This document shows positions 1-5,466 of a stretch of DNA of 6,245 bases, piece by piece. The stretch comes from Thermoleophilia bacterium. GTDB taxonomy: Bacteria > Actinomycetota > Thermoleophilia > Gaiellales > SKUG01. Where the stretch lies: NCBI GenBank assembly GCA_020438525.1, contig JAGQUL010000160.1:1-6245 (forward strand), read 5' to 3'. A program made the translations under genes and the position numbers. Below the pieces are notes generated by a model. The model made no database searches, was not told where the DNA came from, and saw only the letters and a program-made list of their open reading frames with translations. Every line of letters begins with the position of its first letter. Position 1 is the stretch's first letter.

Positions 1-17
1 AACGTGCGCTCGCTCAT
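1..17 (-). CDS. tsaD: 5' end of the next operon gene, probably tsaD (cut by the window edge)
   Basis: An ATG at 17-15 lies inside the stop of the TsaB-RimI gene (ATGA, 4-base overlap) and opens a frame reading M-S-E-R-T before the window ends. Only five codons are visible, so nothing in the protein itself identifies it. The call rests on context: tsaE and tsaB-rimI come just upstream in the same direction, and tsaD, the catalytic subunit of the t6A threonylcarbamoyltransferase, commonly follows them. A short Ser/Arg lead before the conserved LGIETSCDET-type start would fit TsaD. The overlap implies translational coupling. Confidence 0.5.
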
Positions 18-1093
18 GCGTGCACCGCCGATCGGTCGAGGTCGGTCGCGTAGCGCCACATCACGAGGGCGTCTTCCCCGGTGTCCTGGTAGTAGCCGCG
101 GCGCCGCCCGGCGTGCTCGAACCCGCAGGCCTCGTACAGGCCGATCGCGGCGTCGTTGCCGTCGCGCACCTCGAGCGTCCAGCCCTCCCCCGCGCCCAGC
201 ACGCGCGTGCGGTCGAGCAGCTCGGCAACGAGTCGCCGAGCGATCCCGCGTCCGCGAGCAGACGGGTCGACGAGCACGTTCATGACGTGCCACGCGTCGC
301 CGATCCGTGCCGCGAGCGCCGCACCGACGAGCCGGTCACCGGCGCCGTGGTCGCGCGCGGCGAGCCGCACCGCGTCGCCGGCCGGACGATCGAGCTCGTC
401 CTGGTACATCGAGCGGGTCCAGGGCGTGTCGAAACAGCGCGCCTCGACCTCGAGGAGCGCGTCGAGGTCGTTGGTGGAGAGCACGTCGAGCACCACGTCC
501 ATTCGCGGTGGGGCCGCATCGGGTTCACGCCCGTAGGCGGGGACGACGACCAGCGCGTCGCCGCTGTCGTCGGCGTGCAGTGCAGCGCGGCGTCGGTTCG
601 CCGCGACGATCGCGAGCCCGTCGGGCGTGGGCGTGGTGGGATCGGGCGCGTCGGCCGCAGCGAACACGCGAACGGCGCCGACCGCGAGCGGCGGGGCGTC
701 GTCGCCCCACGAGAACTCCTGGACGAAGCACTCGCCGCGACCTGCGGCGATCGACACGTCGAACGATGCCGCCGACTGCGTGGTGCGAGCGATGCTCGCT
801 GCCGCCACCTCGAGCGACGACATGGCGTGCAGCGGCACGCCGAGCGCCTCGGCCAGGCCGCGGGCGGTGGACACGCCGACGCGCAGGCCGGTGAACGTTC
901 CGGGGCCGGTGCCGACCACGATCGCGTCGATCGACGAGCGCTCGATGCCGGCCTCGGCCACGAGCGAGTCGATGAGCGCGAGCAGCCCCTGGGCACGCCC
1001 GTCGACGGTGCCGCCGGCGAGCAGCTCGCCCTGCTCGGTGCACAGCGCGGCCACGGGCGCGTCGGTGGCGGAATCAAGGCAGAGCAGGGGCAT
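14..1093 (-). CDS. tsaB-rimI: TsaB-RimI fusion: tRNA t6A37 threonylcarbamoyltransferase subunit TsaB joined to ribosomal protein N-acetyltransferase
   Basis: This is a 359-residue two-domain protein. Residues 1-195 are TsaB, the partner that holds TsaD for N6-threonylcarbamoyl-adenosine formation at A37 of ANN-decoding tRNAs. The signs are the LCLDSAT start, the GPGTFTGLRVGVSTARGLA block (63-81), a GRGECF strand (118-123) and the closing YGREPDA (187-193, like the usual YLRxPDA). Residues 200-350 are a GNAT domain of the RimI type, which acetylates the N-terminal alanine of ribosomal protein S18. It has ARCFDTPW (218-225), the acetyl-CoA loop RGRGIA (280-285), EVRDGNDAAIGLYEACGF (308-325) and YYQDTGEDALVM (334-345). 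TsaB alone is usually 200-230 residues and RimI about 150, so both look complete. The ATG fits the TsaB N-terminus, but no good ribosome site precedes it; a small hairpin sits there instead. The stop overlaps the next gene. Confidence 0.95.
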   Translation of the reverse strand: MPLLCLDSATDAPVAALCTEQGELLAGGTVDGRAQGLLALIDSLVAEAGIERSSIDAIVVGTGPGTFTGLRVGVSTARGLAEALGVPLHAMSSLEVAAASIARTTQSAASFDVSIAAGRGECFVQEFSWGDDAPPLAVGAVRVFAAADAPDPTTPTPDGLAIVAANRRRAALHADDSGDALVVVPAYGREPDAAPPRMDVVLDVLSTNDLDALLEVEARCFDTPWTRSMYQDELDRPAGDAVRLAARDHGAGDRLVGAALAARIGDAWHVMNVLVDPSARGRGIARRLVAELLDRTRVLGAGEGWTLEVRDGNDAAIGLYEACGFEHAGRRRGYYQDTGEDALVMWRYATDLDRSAVHA

Positions 1094-1098
1094 GCGCG

Positions 1099-1112
1099 GA
1101 GTCTACGGACTC
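1099..1112 (-). promoter_or_regulatory. Small hairpin just upstream of the tsaB-rimI start
   Basis: On the coding (minus) strand GAGTC-CGTA-GACTC forms a perfect 5-bp stem with a 4-base loop, ending five bases before the ATG at 1093. It occupies the place where a Shine-Dalgarno sequence would be, and no clear one is seen. It lies in the only sizeable gap (71 bp) inside the operon. It could modulate initiation of tsaB-rimI or be chance; the stem is short. Confidence 0.25.
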
Positions 1113-1164
1113 ACGTGCGCGCGCGAGCCAGTCGAGCGCCCCCAACCGCGAAAACCCGGGGCTG

Positions 1165-1662
1165 CTAGCCGAGCGTCGCCAGGGCAGCGGCGAGCGCGTC
1201 CACGCGATCGGCCGGCGGCGCGATGCGCGCGATCCGCGACTCGAGCGTGACCATCTCGAGCCGCAGCACCCACGTGGGTCGATCGGCGAGCCACGGGCGG
1301 ATCGGCTCGGGCCACTCCACCAGCGCGATCGCATCGCCGGCGAAGTACGGCTCGAGGTCGCCCCAGGCCGCGTCGTCGAGCTCGCTGCCGAGCTGGCGGT
1401 AGCAGTCGAGGTGGGCGAGCGTGCGCCCGCCGGCGAGGGCGTAGGCGTGGGCGATCGTGTAGGTCGGGCTGCGGGCGGGCTCGACGCTGCCGAGCGCGCG
1501 CGCCACGGCACCGGTGAAGGTGGTCTTGCCGGCACCGAGGTCGCCGTGGAGCTCGACCACGTCGCCGTCGCGCAGCAGGGGCGCGAGCGCGCCGGCCAGT
1601 CGCTCGGTGGCAGCCAGGTCGGGCAGCTCGATCGTGCTGGGTTCGGTCACGGCGTGGCTCAT
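1165..1662 (-). CDS. tsaE: TsaE, ATPase of the t6A37 tRNA-modification complex
   Basis: This 165-residue protein has the family's full length. TsaE is a small cytosolic P-loop ATPase that binds TsaB-TsaD and recharges it between rounds of threonylcarbamoyl transfer. Visible motifs are the Walker A loop GDLGAGKTT (40-48), the switch-like SPTYT (65-69), HLDCYR (84-89, the HxDxYR signature) and LVEWPE (114-119), where Glu and Trp form the usual Walker-B-like end. The start ATG overlaps the stop of the upstream glycosylase gene by four bases (ATGA) and has no Shine-Dalgarno of its own, so translation is probably coupled. TsaB-RimI follows after 71 bp. All key motifs are present and I see no serious alternative call. 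Confidence 0.96.
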   Translation of the reverse strand: MSHAVTEPSTIELPDLAATERLAGALAPLLRDGDVVELHGDLGAGKTTFTGAVARALGSVEPARSPTYTIAHAYALAGGRTLAHLDCYRQLGSELDDAAWGDLEPYFAGDAIALVEWPEPIRPWLADRPTWVLRLEMVTLESRIARIAPPADRVDALAAALATLG

Positions 1663-2423
1663 ACGTCGAAGGTCAGCTGCGGCTCGTCGCTCGAGGGCTC
1701 GGTCGGTGGTGCGGGATCGGCGTCAGGCGCGGGCGTGTCAGGCGCGGGCGTGTCGGACGCGGTCGGGGGCACGGTCGTCGTCGCCGCTCGATCGGTGCGT
1801 GCTGCTGCGCGTGCGCCGCGCAGGAGCTGGCCGAGCGCTCGGGCGTCGGCCTCGAGGTCGCCGAGCAGGCTCGGAACGTGCAGGGCGGCGGCGGGGTGGT
1901 AGAGCGGCCACACCACCGCGTCACGCCCCTGCAGCGATGCGTGGATCATCGATCCGTGGGCGTCGGCGAGGCGCTCGTGGCGGCCGGTCACCAGGCGCAG
2001 GGGCAGGCCGCCGAGCGTCACCACGACCCGGGGCTGCACGAGCGCGATCTCGCGAAACAGCCAGCCGCCGCACGCCTCGACCTCGTCGGGGAACGGGGTT
2101 CGGCCGGTCGGGGGACGACACTTCACCACGCTCGTCAGGAACACGTCGCTGCGGGTGAGGCCCGCGAGCTCGAGGATGCGCTCGAACAGCTCGCCCACGC
2201 GCCCGTCGAGCAGGGTTCCGGATCGGTCGTCGTGGTAGCCCGGGGATTCGGTGACGACGAGCACGTCGGCGGTGTCGGGCCCGGAGCCCACCACGACCTG
2301 GGTGCGGTCGCGGCGCAGCCGGCACAGGTCACACGCCGAGGCGTGGCGCTCGAGCTGCTCGATCCCGTCGAGTTCGTGGACGCGCACGCGCCCGGCACGA
2401 TCGACGGGTGCGCCGGGGTGCAT
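1659..2423 (-). CDS. Family-4-like Fe-S uracil-DNA glycosylase with a long acidic/proline C-terminal tail
   Basis: This 254-residue protein should excise uracil from DNA as the first step of base-excision repair. Four cysteines fit the family's iron-sulphur cluster: C31 and C34 (ACDLC), C102 (VVKCRPP) and C118 (EACGGW). The first catalytic motif reads TESPG (58-62) where GEAPG is usual, keeping the Glu. The His motif is YHPAAAL (175-181). VVKCRPP is preceded by TS where family members mostly have TN. The enzyme core ends near residue 205. The remaining 50 or so residues are rich in Pro, Ala, Asp and Thr and end in QLTFDV. The ATG at 2423 shares a base with the FmdB stop (TGATG); the frame is open upstream to 2591, but that would cover fmdB, so the overlap start is preferred. 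The stop overlaps tsaE (ATGA). Confidence 0.9.
   Translation of the reverse strand: MHPGAPVDRAGRVRVHELDGIEQLERHASACDLCRLRRDRTQVVVGSGPDTADVLVVTESPGYHDDRSGTLLDGRVGELFERILELAGLTRSDVFLTSVVKCRPPTGRTPFPDEVEACGGWLFREIALVQPRVVVTLGGLPLRLVTGRHERLADAHGSMIHASLQGRDAVVWPLYHPAAALHVPSLLGDLEADARALGQLLRGARAAARTDRAATTTVPPTASDTPAPDTPAPDADPAPPTEPSSDEPQLTFDV
1722..1751 (-). repeat. Two perfect 15-bp tandem repeats in the glycosylase tail
   Basis: Two identical 15-base copies (1722-1736 and 1737-1751) encode TPAPD twice in the disordered C-terminal tail of the uracil-DNA glycosylase. A partial third copy follows. The 15-base period keeps the frame, as expected for slippage-driven growth of a linker. Confidence 0.8.
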
Positions 2424-2677
2424 CAGCCGCAGCCGCCGCAGCCGCCACCGCAGCAGCCGCCCTGTCGACCGCCGCTGCCGGCGGGGCCGGGCAGGCAGCC
2501 GTCGATCTCGACGGTGGTGCCACCGCTGGAGACCTTCGCGCGGAAGGGCGAGTAGAGCTTCACGACATCGGCCGACGCGCAGCTGGGGCACTGCTGGTCG
2601 TCCATCGGCTCGTCGATGCCGAGCAGGTCGTCGTAGCGGGTGTCGCAGTCGCGGCAGAGGAACTCGTAGACAGGCAT
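2423..2677 (-). CDS. FmdB-family zinc-ribbon protein with a Gly/Cys-rich C-terminus
   Basis: This 84-residue protein opens MPVYEFLCRDC, the standard start of the FmdB / CxxC_CxxC_SSSS family. Two knuckles, C8-x2-C11 and C30-x2-C33, should bind one zinc. The family was named for a gene linked to formamidase or amidase expression, but its biochemical role is not settled, so no function is claimed. After the ribbon (about 1-45) the protein ends in a low-complexity tail with CCGGGCGGCG (75-84), adding four cysteines. AGGA lies seven bases before the ATG and overlaps the stop region of the upstream gene, nine bases away. The TGA shares a base with the glycosylase ATG, so the two are probably translationally coupled. 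Confidence 0.88.
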   Translation of the reverse strand: MPVYEFLCRDCDTRYDDLLGIDEPMDDQQCPSCASADVVKLYSPFRAKVSSGGTTVEIDGCLPGPAGSGGRQGGCCGGGCGGCG

Positions 2678-2686
2678 GCCTGAATC

Positions 2687-3328
2687 CTAGCGCGCGCCGG
2701 CGCGTGCCCGCTCCGCTGGTGCGTCGTGGCGGGGTGGACGCGTGCGGCGACGGCGCGCGTCAAGCACGAACACGCCGACCATCGCGCCCACCGCGCCGAA
2801 CGTGAGCACGTACTCGAGGTTGTCGAGCCAGCTGGTCGGCGCGGGCTCGTAGAACAGGCCGCCGCGCAGCGAGCCGGTGCGCCCATCGGCGGTCCGAACG
2901 GGGATGCTCCAGGAACTCACGCGCGTGCGGTCGCGTGCGGAGCGGGGGTCGAACTCGTCCGGTGGCGTCCCCATCGGGGGATACGACACCTCGAGGTCGG
3001 GCGACGACGACACGCGCTGCAGCTTGAGCGGCTGGTCGTCGTCGTCCGTGATCGTTCGGCGGAACGCGCCGGAGGGGCCGACGCGCGCGAACACGTTTCC
3101 GTCGGGATCGAGCAGCTCGAGGTCGGTTGCAAGGGTGCTGCGGACGTGCAGGCCGGCGTCCATGTCGATCACGGTCACGTCGAGCGCGGACGGGTCGATC
3201 GGCACGGCCTCGACCTGGGCGACGTAGCTGCCGATCCCGATCGAATGGGCGCCTGCCGCGGCGGGCGTGAGCCCTGCGACCACGAGCGCGACGACGGTGG
3301 CGATTGCTGCTGCGGACTTCTGAACCAT
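2687..3328 (-). CDS. Exported protein with a C-terminal membrane anchor, function unknown
   Basis: This 213-residue protein is not assigned to a named family. Residues 1-27 look like a signal peptide: K4, a hydrophobic run to L20, then TPAAAGA with likely cleavage before HS. Residues 28-168 form an extracytoplasmic region with short beta-type stretches and an acidic DDDD (95-98). Residues 171-189 (LEYVLTFGAVGAMVGVFVL) are a membrane segment followed by the basic RRRRTRPPR, so the tail should be cytoplasmic. The pattern 'SSWSIPVRTADGRTGSLRGG' before the anchor loosely recalls exported hypothetical proteins common in actinobacteria; this is memory-based and weak. It is the first gene of the minus-strand run and diverges from the DUF2520 gene. 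No Shine-Dalgarno is seen before the ATG, which follows a TAG directly, so the start is less certain than the frame. Confidence 0.75.
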   Translation of the reverse strand: MVQKSAAAIATVVALVVAGLTPAAAGAHSIGIGSYVAQVEAVPIDPSALDVTVIDMDAGLHVRSTLATDLELLDPDGNVFARVGPSGAFRRTITDDDDQPLKLQRVSSSPDLEVSYPPMGTPPDEFDPRSARDRTRVSSWSIPVRTADGRTGSLRGGLFYEPAPTSWLDNLEYVLTFGAVGAMVGVFVLDARRRRTRPPRHDAPAERARAGAR

Positions 3329-3415
3329 CTACGGGTGATTGTTGCATGCTGGCGGTTCGCTACACGTCGGTAGGGCGATGCAGGCGGCGACCTCCGACGC
3401 GCTCCCTAGGATCCC
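3329..3415. promoter_or_regulatory. Divergent intergenic region, presumed to hold both operon promoters
   Basis: These 87 bases separate two divergent gene runs and must carry a promoter for each unless transcription enters from outside. A weak plus-strand candidate is TTGTTG (3339-3344), a 16-base spacer and TACACG (3361-3366). On the minus strand AACAAT lies close enough to the ATG at 3328 to suggest a leaderless or near-leaderless start, but with no convincing -35. Neither is strong. AGGA at 3408-3411 serves as ribosome site for the plus-strand gene. Confidence 0.35.
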
Positions 3416-4357
3416 GTGCAGATGGAACTCGAGCTCGGACCACTGCGATTCGGGATCGTCGGCGCAGGCCGGCTGGGCTGCGTCGTGGGGCGGGCGCTGC
3501 AGCGACAGGGGCTCGAGGTCGTGCATGCGTCGAGCGCGAGTGCGGAGGGGCGCGAGCGTGCGTCGAAGCTGCTCGAGGTTCCGGTGCACGAGGACCCCGT
3601 CGCGGTGACGCAGCAGGTCGACTGCGTGCTGCTGTGCGTCCCCGACCACGCGATGGCGGAGGTCGTTGCGCGCGTCGCGACGCAGCGTCCCGACGACGCG
3701 TCACCGATCCGGTTGCGGGTGGTGTCGATGTCGGCGTTCGGCGGGCTCGCGCTGCTCGATCCGCTGGTCGATGCGGGGCACGAGGTCGCGGTGCTGCACC
3801 CGATGGCGAGCATCAACGACGACGACGCGGTGCTGAGCGGTGCGGGGGCCGCGGTGGGCTCTGCGAACGATGCGATGCGAACGATGGCGCATGCATTGGC
3901 GCATGCGCTCGAGCTGCACCCGTTCGACCTCGCCGACGAGGCGTGGGCGCTGCATGCGGCGGCGTGCACGTTCGCGGCGAACGGCGCGACCGCGCTGATG
4001 AGCGCGATCGAGGACCTCGCGGCGGAGGCGGGCGAGCATCCCGAGATGGCGCGCGCTGCGTACGGCCAGCTGGCGATGGTCGCGATCGATCGCGCGATGC
4101 GGCTGGGCACGGTTCCGGCGCTGGCCGGCCCGATCCTGCGGGGCGATGCGGGCGCCGTGGCGGCGCAGCTGACCGCGGTGCGCGGCAGCGCGTCGCAGAC
4201 GGATGCCCTGTTCATCCCGATCGTGGCGACGATCGCGAATCGGGCGTTCACGTCGGGCCGGATCGGCATGGACGCGCACCGCGAGGTGCTCGAGGCGGTG
4301 CTCGACCCGACGCAGTTCGAGGACGGCGAGTTCCGTTACCGGAAGGGCGACGACTGA
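3416..4357 (+). CDS. Rossmann-fold/DUF2520 dehydrogenase-like protein, partner of the PanC homologue
   Basis: This protein is 313 residues from the GTG, or 311 from the ATG at 3422. The N-terminal Rossmann domain has FGIVGAGRLG (12-21; GxGxxG at 16-21), consistent with NAD(P) binding. The second half carries DUF2520 signatures: HPMAS (128-132, where many members have HPLQ), HAAACTFAANGATALMSAIE (180-199) and LAGPILRGDAGAV (236-248, the GPxxRGD motif). The family resembles ketopantoate reductase and related 6-phosphogluconate-dehydrogenase-type enzymes, and is often encoded next to panC. A ketopantoate reductase role is therefore plausible but unproven. AGGA at 3408-3411 is four bases before the GTG and ten before the ATG, so the start is ambiguous. 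The TGA shares a base with the next ATG (TGATG), implying coupled translation with the PanC-like protein. Confidence 0.88.
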   Translation: MQMELELGPLRFGIVGAGRLGCVVGRALQRQGLEVVHASSASAEGRERASKLLEVPVHEDPVAVTQQVDCVLLCVPDHAMAEVVARVATQRPDDASPIRLRVVSMSAFGGLALLDPLVDAGHEVAVLHPMASINDDDAVLSGAGAAVGSANDAMRTMAHALAHALELHPFDLADEAWALHAAACTFAANGATALMSAIEDLAAEAGEHPEMARAAYGQLAMVAIDRAMRLGTVPALAGPILRGDAGAVAAQLTAVRGSASQTDALFIPIVATIANRAFTSGRIGMDAHREVLEAVLDPTQFEDGEFRYRKGDD

Positions 4358-5166
4358 TGCGGGTGCTCGTCACGGCGGAGGAAGTGCGACACCAGGTCGA
4401 TGTCGCGCGACGACGCGGTGATCGCGTCGGCCTGGTTCCCACGCGCGGGGACCTGCACGACGGGCACGCGTCGCTCGTGCGCCACGCGCGGGCACAGTGC
4501 GACCTGGTGCTGGTCACGATCGTGCGTCCCGACGGCTCGCCGGCGTTCCACGAGCGCTCGGACGAGTCTGTCGCGCGCAATGCAGGTGCGGACCTGCTCT
4601 GGCGTCCGATGCCGGGGCCGCTGGTCACGAATGCGTCGCTGCGCGTGGTTCCGACCCGCAGGCCCGAGCTCGCGGACCTCGCCACTGCGGCAGCGCAGCA
4701 GCTGGGGATCGTGCGACCGGACGTCGCGTATGCGGGCGAGGAGCACTATGACCACGCGCGGCTGCTGCGCGACGTGGCGCGCGACCTGCTGCTGCCGGTC
4801 GAGGTGCGGATGACTGCCACGCCGAGGGATCCCGACGGGATCCCGGTGGGTGCGGCGTCACGGGAGCTGGATGCGACGACGCGCGCGGACGCAGCAGCGA
4901 TCCCGCGTGCGCTCGAGGCCGTGGCACGTTCGGTGCAGGAGGGCGAGCGGTCGCTGTTCCGCCTGCGGGCGCGGGCCGAGGGGCGGCTTGCCGATGGTGG
5001 CAGCGCGCTCGAGGTCGAGGACGTGGCGACCGTGGATCCGGCGACGTTCGAGCCGGTCGACGTGTTCGATCGCCCCGTGCTGATGGTCGTGCGTGCGAAG
5101 GTCGCTGGCATGCCGGTGGTGGATTCCCGGCTGCTCGAGCCGACGGCGGCCGCCGCCGACGCGTAG
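4357..5166 (+). CDS. Divergent PanC-family (pantoate-beta-alanine ligase-like) protein with an eroded active site
   Basis: This 269-residue protein is slightly short of the usual 280-300. The fold is clear: GLVPTRGDLHDGHASLV (25-41) matches the PanC HxGH adenylylation motif, RPDVAYAGEEH (120-130) aligns with the QPDxxxFGxKD strand, and VEDVATVDPATFEPVD (220-235) through VVDSRLLE (254-261) is a normal C-terminal domain. Several signatures of working PanC are missing. PTMG is PTRG (Arg30), NPxQF is replaced by RPDGSPAF (57-64), the EGxxRPGHF block is absent (about 95-107), FGxKDxQQ is AGEEHYDH (126-133), and LSSRN is AASRE (166-170). Loss of the Lys and both pantoate-contacting Gln regions argues against ordinary pantothenate synthetase activity. 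The enzyme may use another substrate or be non-catalytic. The ATG overlaps the DUF2520 stop, with GGAAGGG nine bases upstream. No panD follows within the window. Confidence 0.85.
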   Translation: MRVLVTAEEVRHQVDVARRRGDRVGLVPTRGDLHDGHASLVRHARAQCDLVLVTIVRPDGSPAFHERSDESVARNAGADLLWRPMPGPLVTNASLRVVPTRRPELADLATAAAQQLGIVRPDVAYAGEEHYDHARLLRDVARDLLLPVEVRMTATPRDPDGIPVGAASRELDATTRADAAAIPRALEAVARSVQEGERSLFRLRARAEGRLADGGSALEVEDVATVDPATFEPVDVFDRPVLMVVRAKVAGMPVVDSRLLEPTAAAADA

Positions 5167-5176
5167 GGCCGCGACA

Positions 5177-5347
5177 CCACCGATTTTCGTGCGATCCGGT
5201 GCAGCCTCCGCACCCCTCCAAAGCCACCCACCGATTTTCGTGCGATCCAGTGCAGCCTCCGCACCCCTCCGGAGCCACCCACCGATTTTCGTGCGATCCG
5301 GTGCAGCCTCCGCAACCTTCCGGCACCACCCACCGATCTTCGTGCGA
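5177..5347. repeat. 51-bp tandem repeat array, three full units and part of a fourth
   Basis: Units start at 5177, 5228, 5279 and 5330, exactly 51 bases apart. Each begins with the same 20-base core (CCACC followed by GATTTTCGTGCGATC), identical in units 1-3. The fourth has one change (GATCTTCG) and breaks off after about 18 bases. The remaining 31 bases of each unit are also conserved (TGCAGCCTCCGCA is shared by units 1-3), with three differences between units 1 and 2 and about five between 2 and 3. The array begins 11 bases after the panC-like stop codon. The period is a multiple of three, so frames stay open on both strands through it, but no start or ribosome site supports translation. 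It may be a 3'-end processing or termination region, a protein-binding array, or a copy of a dispersed repeat. Confidence 0.9.
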
Positions 5348-5374
5348 CAGTCCGCGAACCGTGTATCGAGGCCT

Positions 5375-5466
5375 GATCGCCCGAAAATCACAGGACGATC
5401 GCACGAAAATCGGTGGCGGGCTGGCACGAGGTGCGCCGCTGCACGCGATCGCACGAAAATGTGCGG
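5375..5466. repeat. Three inverted copies of the 51-bp array core
   Basis: The reverse complement of the array core recurs three times. At 5375-5390 it reads GATCGCCCGAAAATCA (imperfect). At 5397-5416 it is a perfect 20-base inverse of the tandem core (GATCGCACGAAAAT, then CGGTGG). At 5447-5460 it is GATCGCACGAAAAT. Starts are 22 and 50 bases apart. The 5397 copy can pair with any tandem copy, for example with the fourth core (5330-5347) over 18 bases with one mismatch and a 51-base loop. The last copy sits in its own small hairpin, CGCAC/GTGCG around GAAAAT (5450-5465). The bases between these copies are not repeated. Confidence 0.85.

Noticed and set aside
20..1168. Long plus-strand frame opposite tsaB-rimI (382 codons)
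   Set aside because: It is a low-complexity Arg/Ala/Val shadow of a well-recognised minus-strand gene, a usual effect of high GC.
4500..4780. Frameshift explaining the missing PanC motifs
   Set aside because: The other two plus frames here give no NPxQF, RPGHF or FGxKD. Codon bias stays normal in the called frame, and flanking conserved blocks are in the same frame.
3304..5166. A 620-residue open frame ending with the PanC-like protein
   Set aside because: Its first 350 codons are an Arg/Gly-rich shadow of the DUF2520 gene in another frame. The PanC-like part starts at the ATG at 4357, overlapping the DUF2520 stop.
4746..5333. Minus-strand repeat protein with 17-residue units through the 51-bp array
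   Set aside because: The array is open in several frames on both strands only because its period is divisible by three and it is GC-rich. This frame continues antisense to the PanC-like gene and has no supported start.
5177..5466. CRISPR array
   Set aside because: The segments between the 20-base cores of the tandem part are themselves repeated, the later copies are inverted and irregularly spaced, and no cas gene is present.
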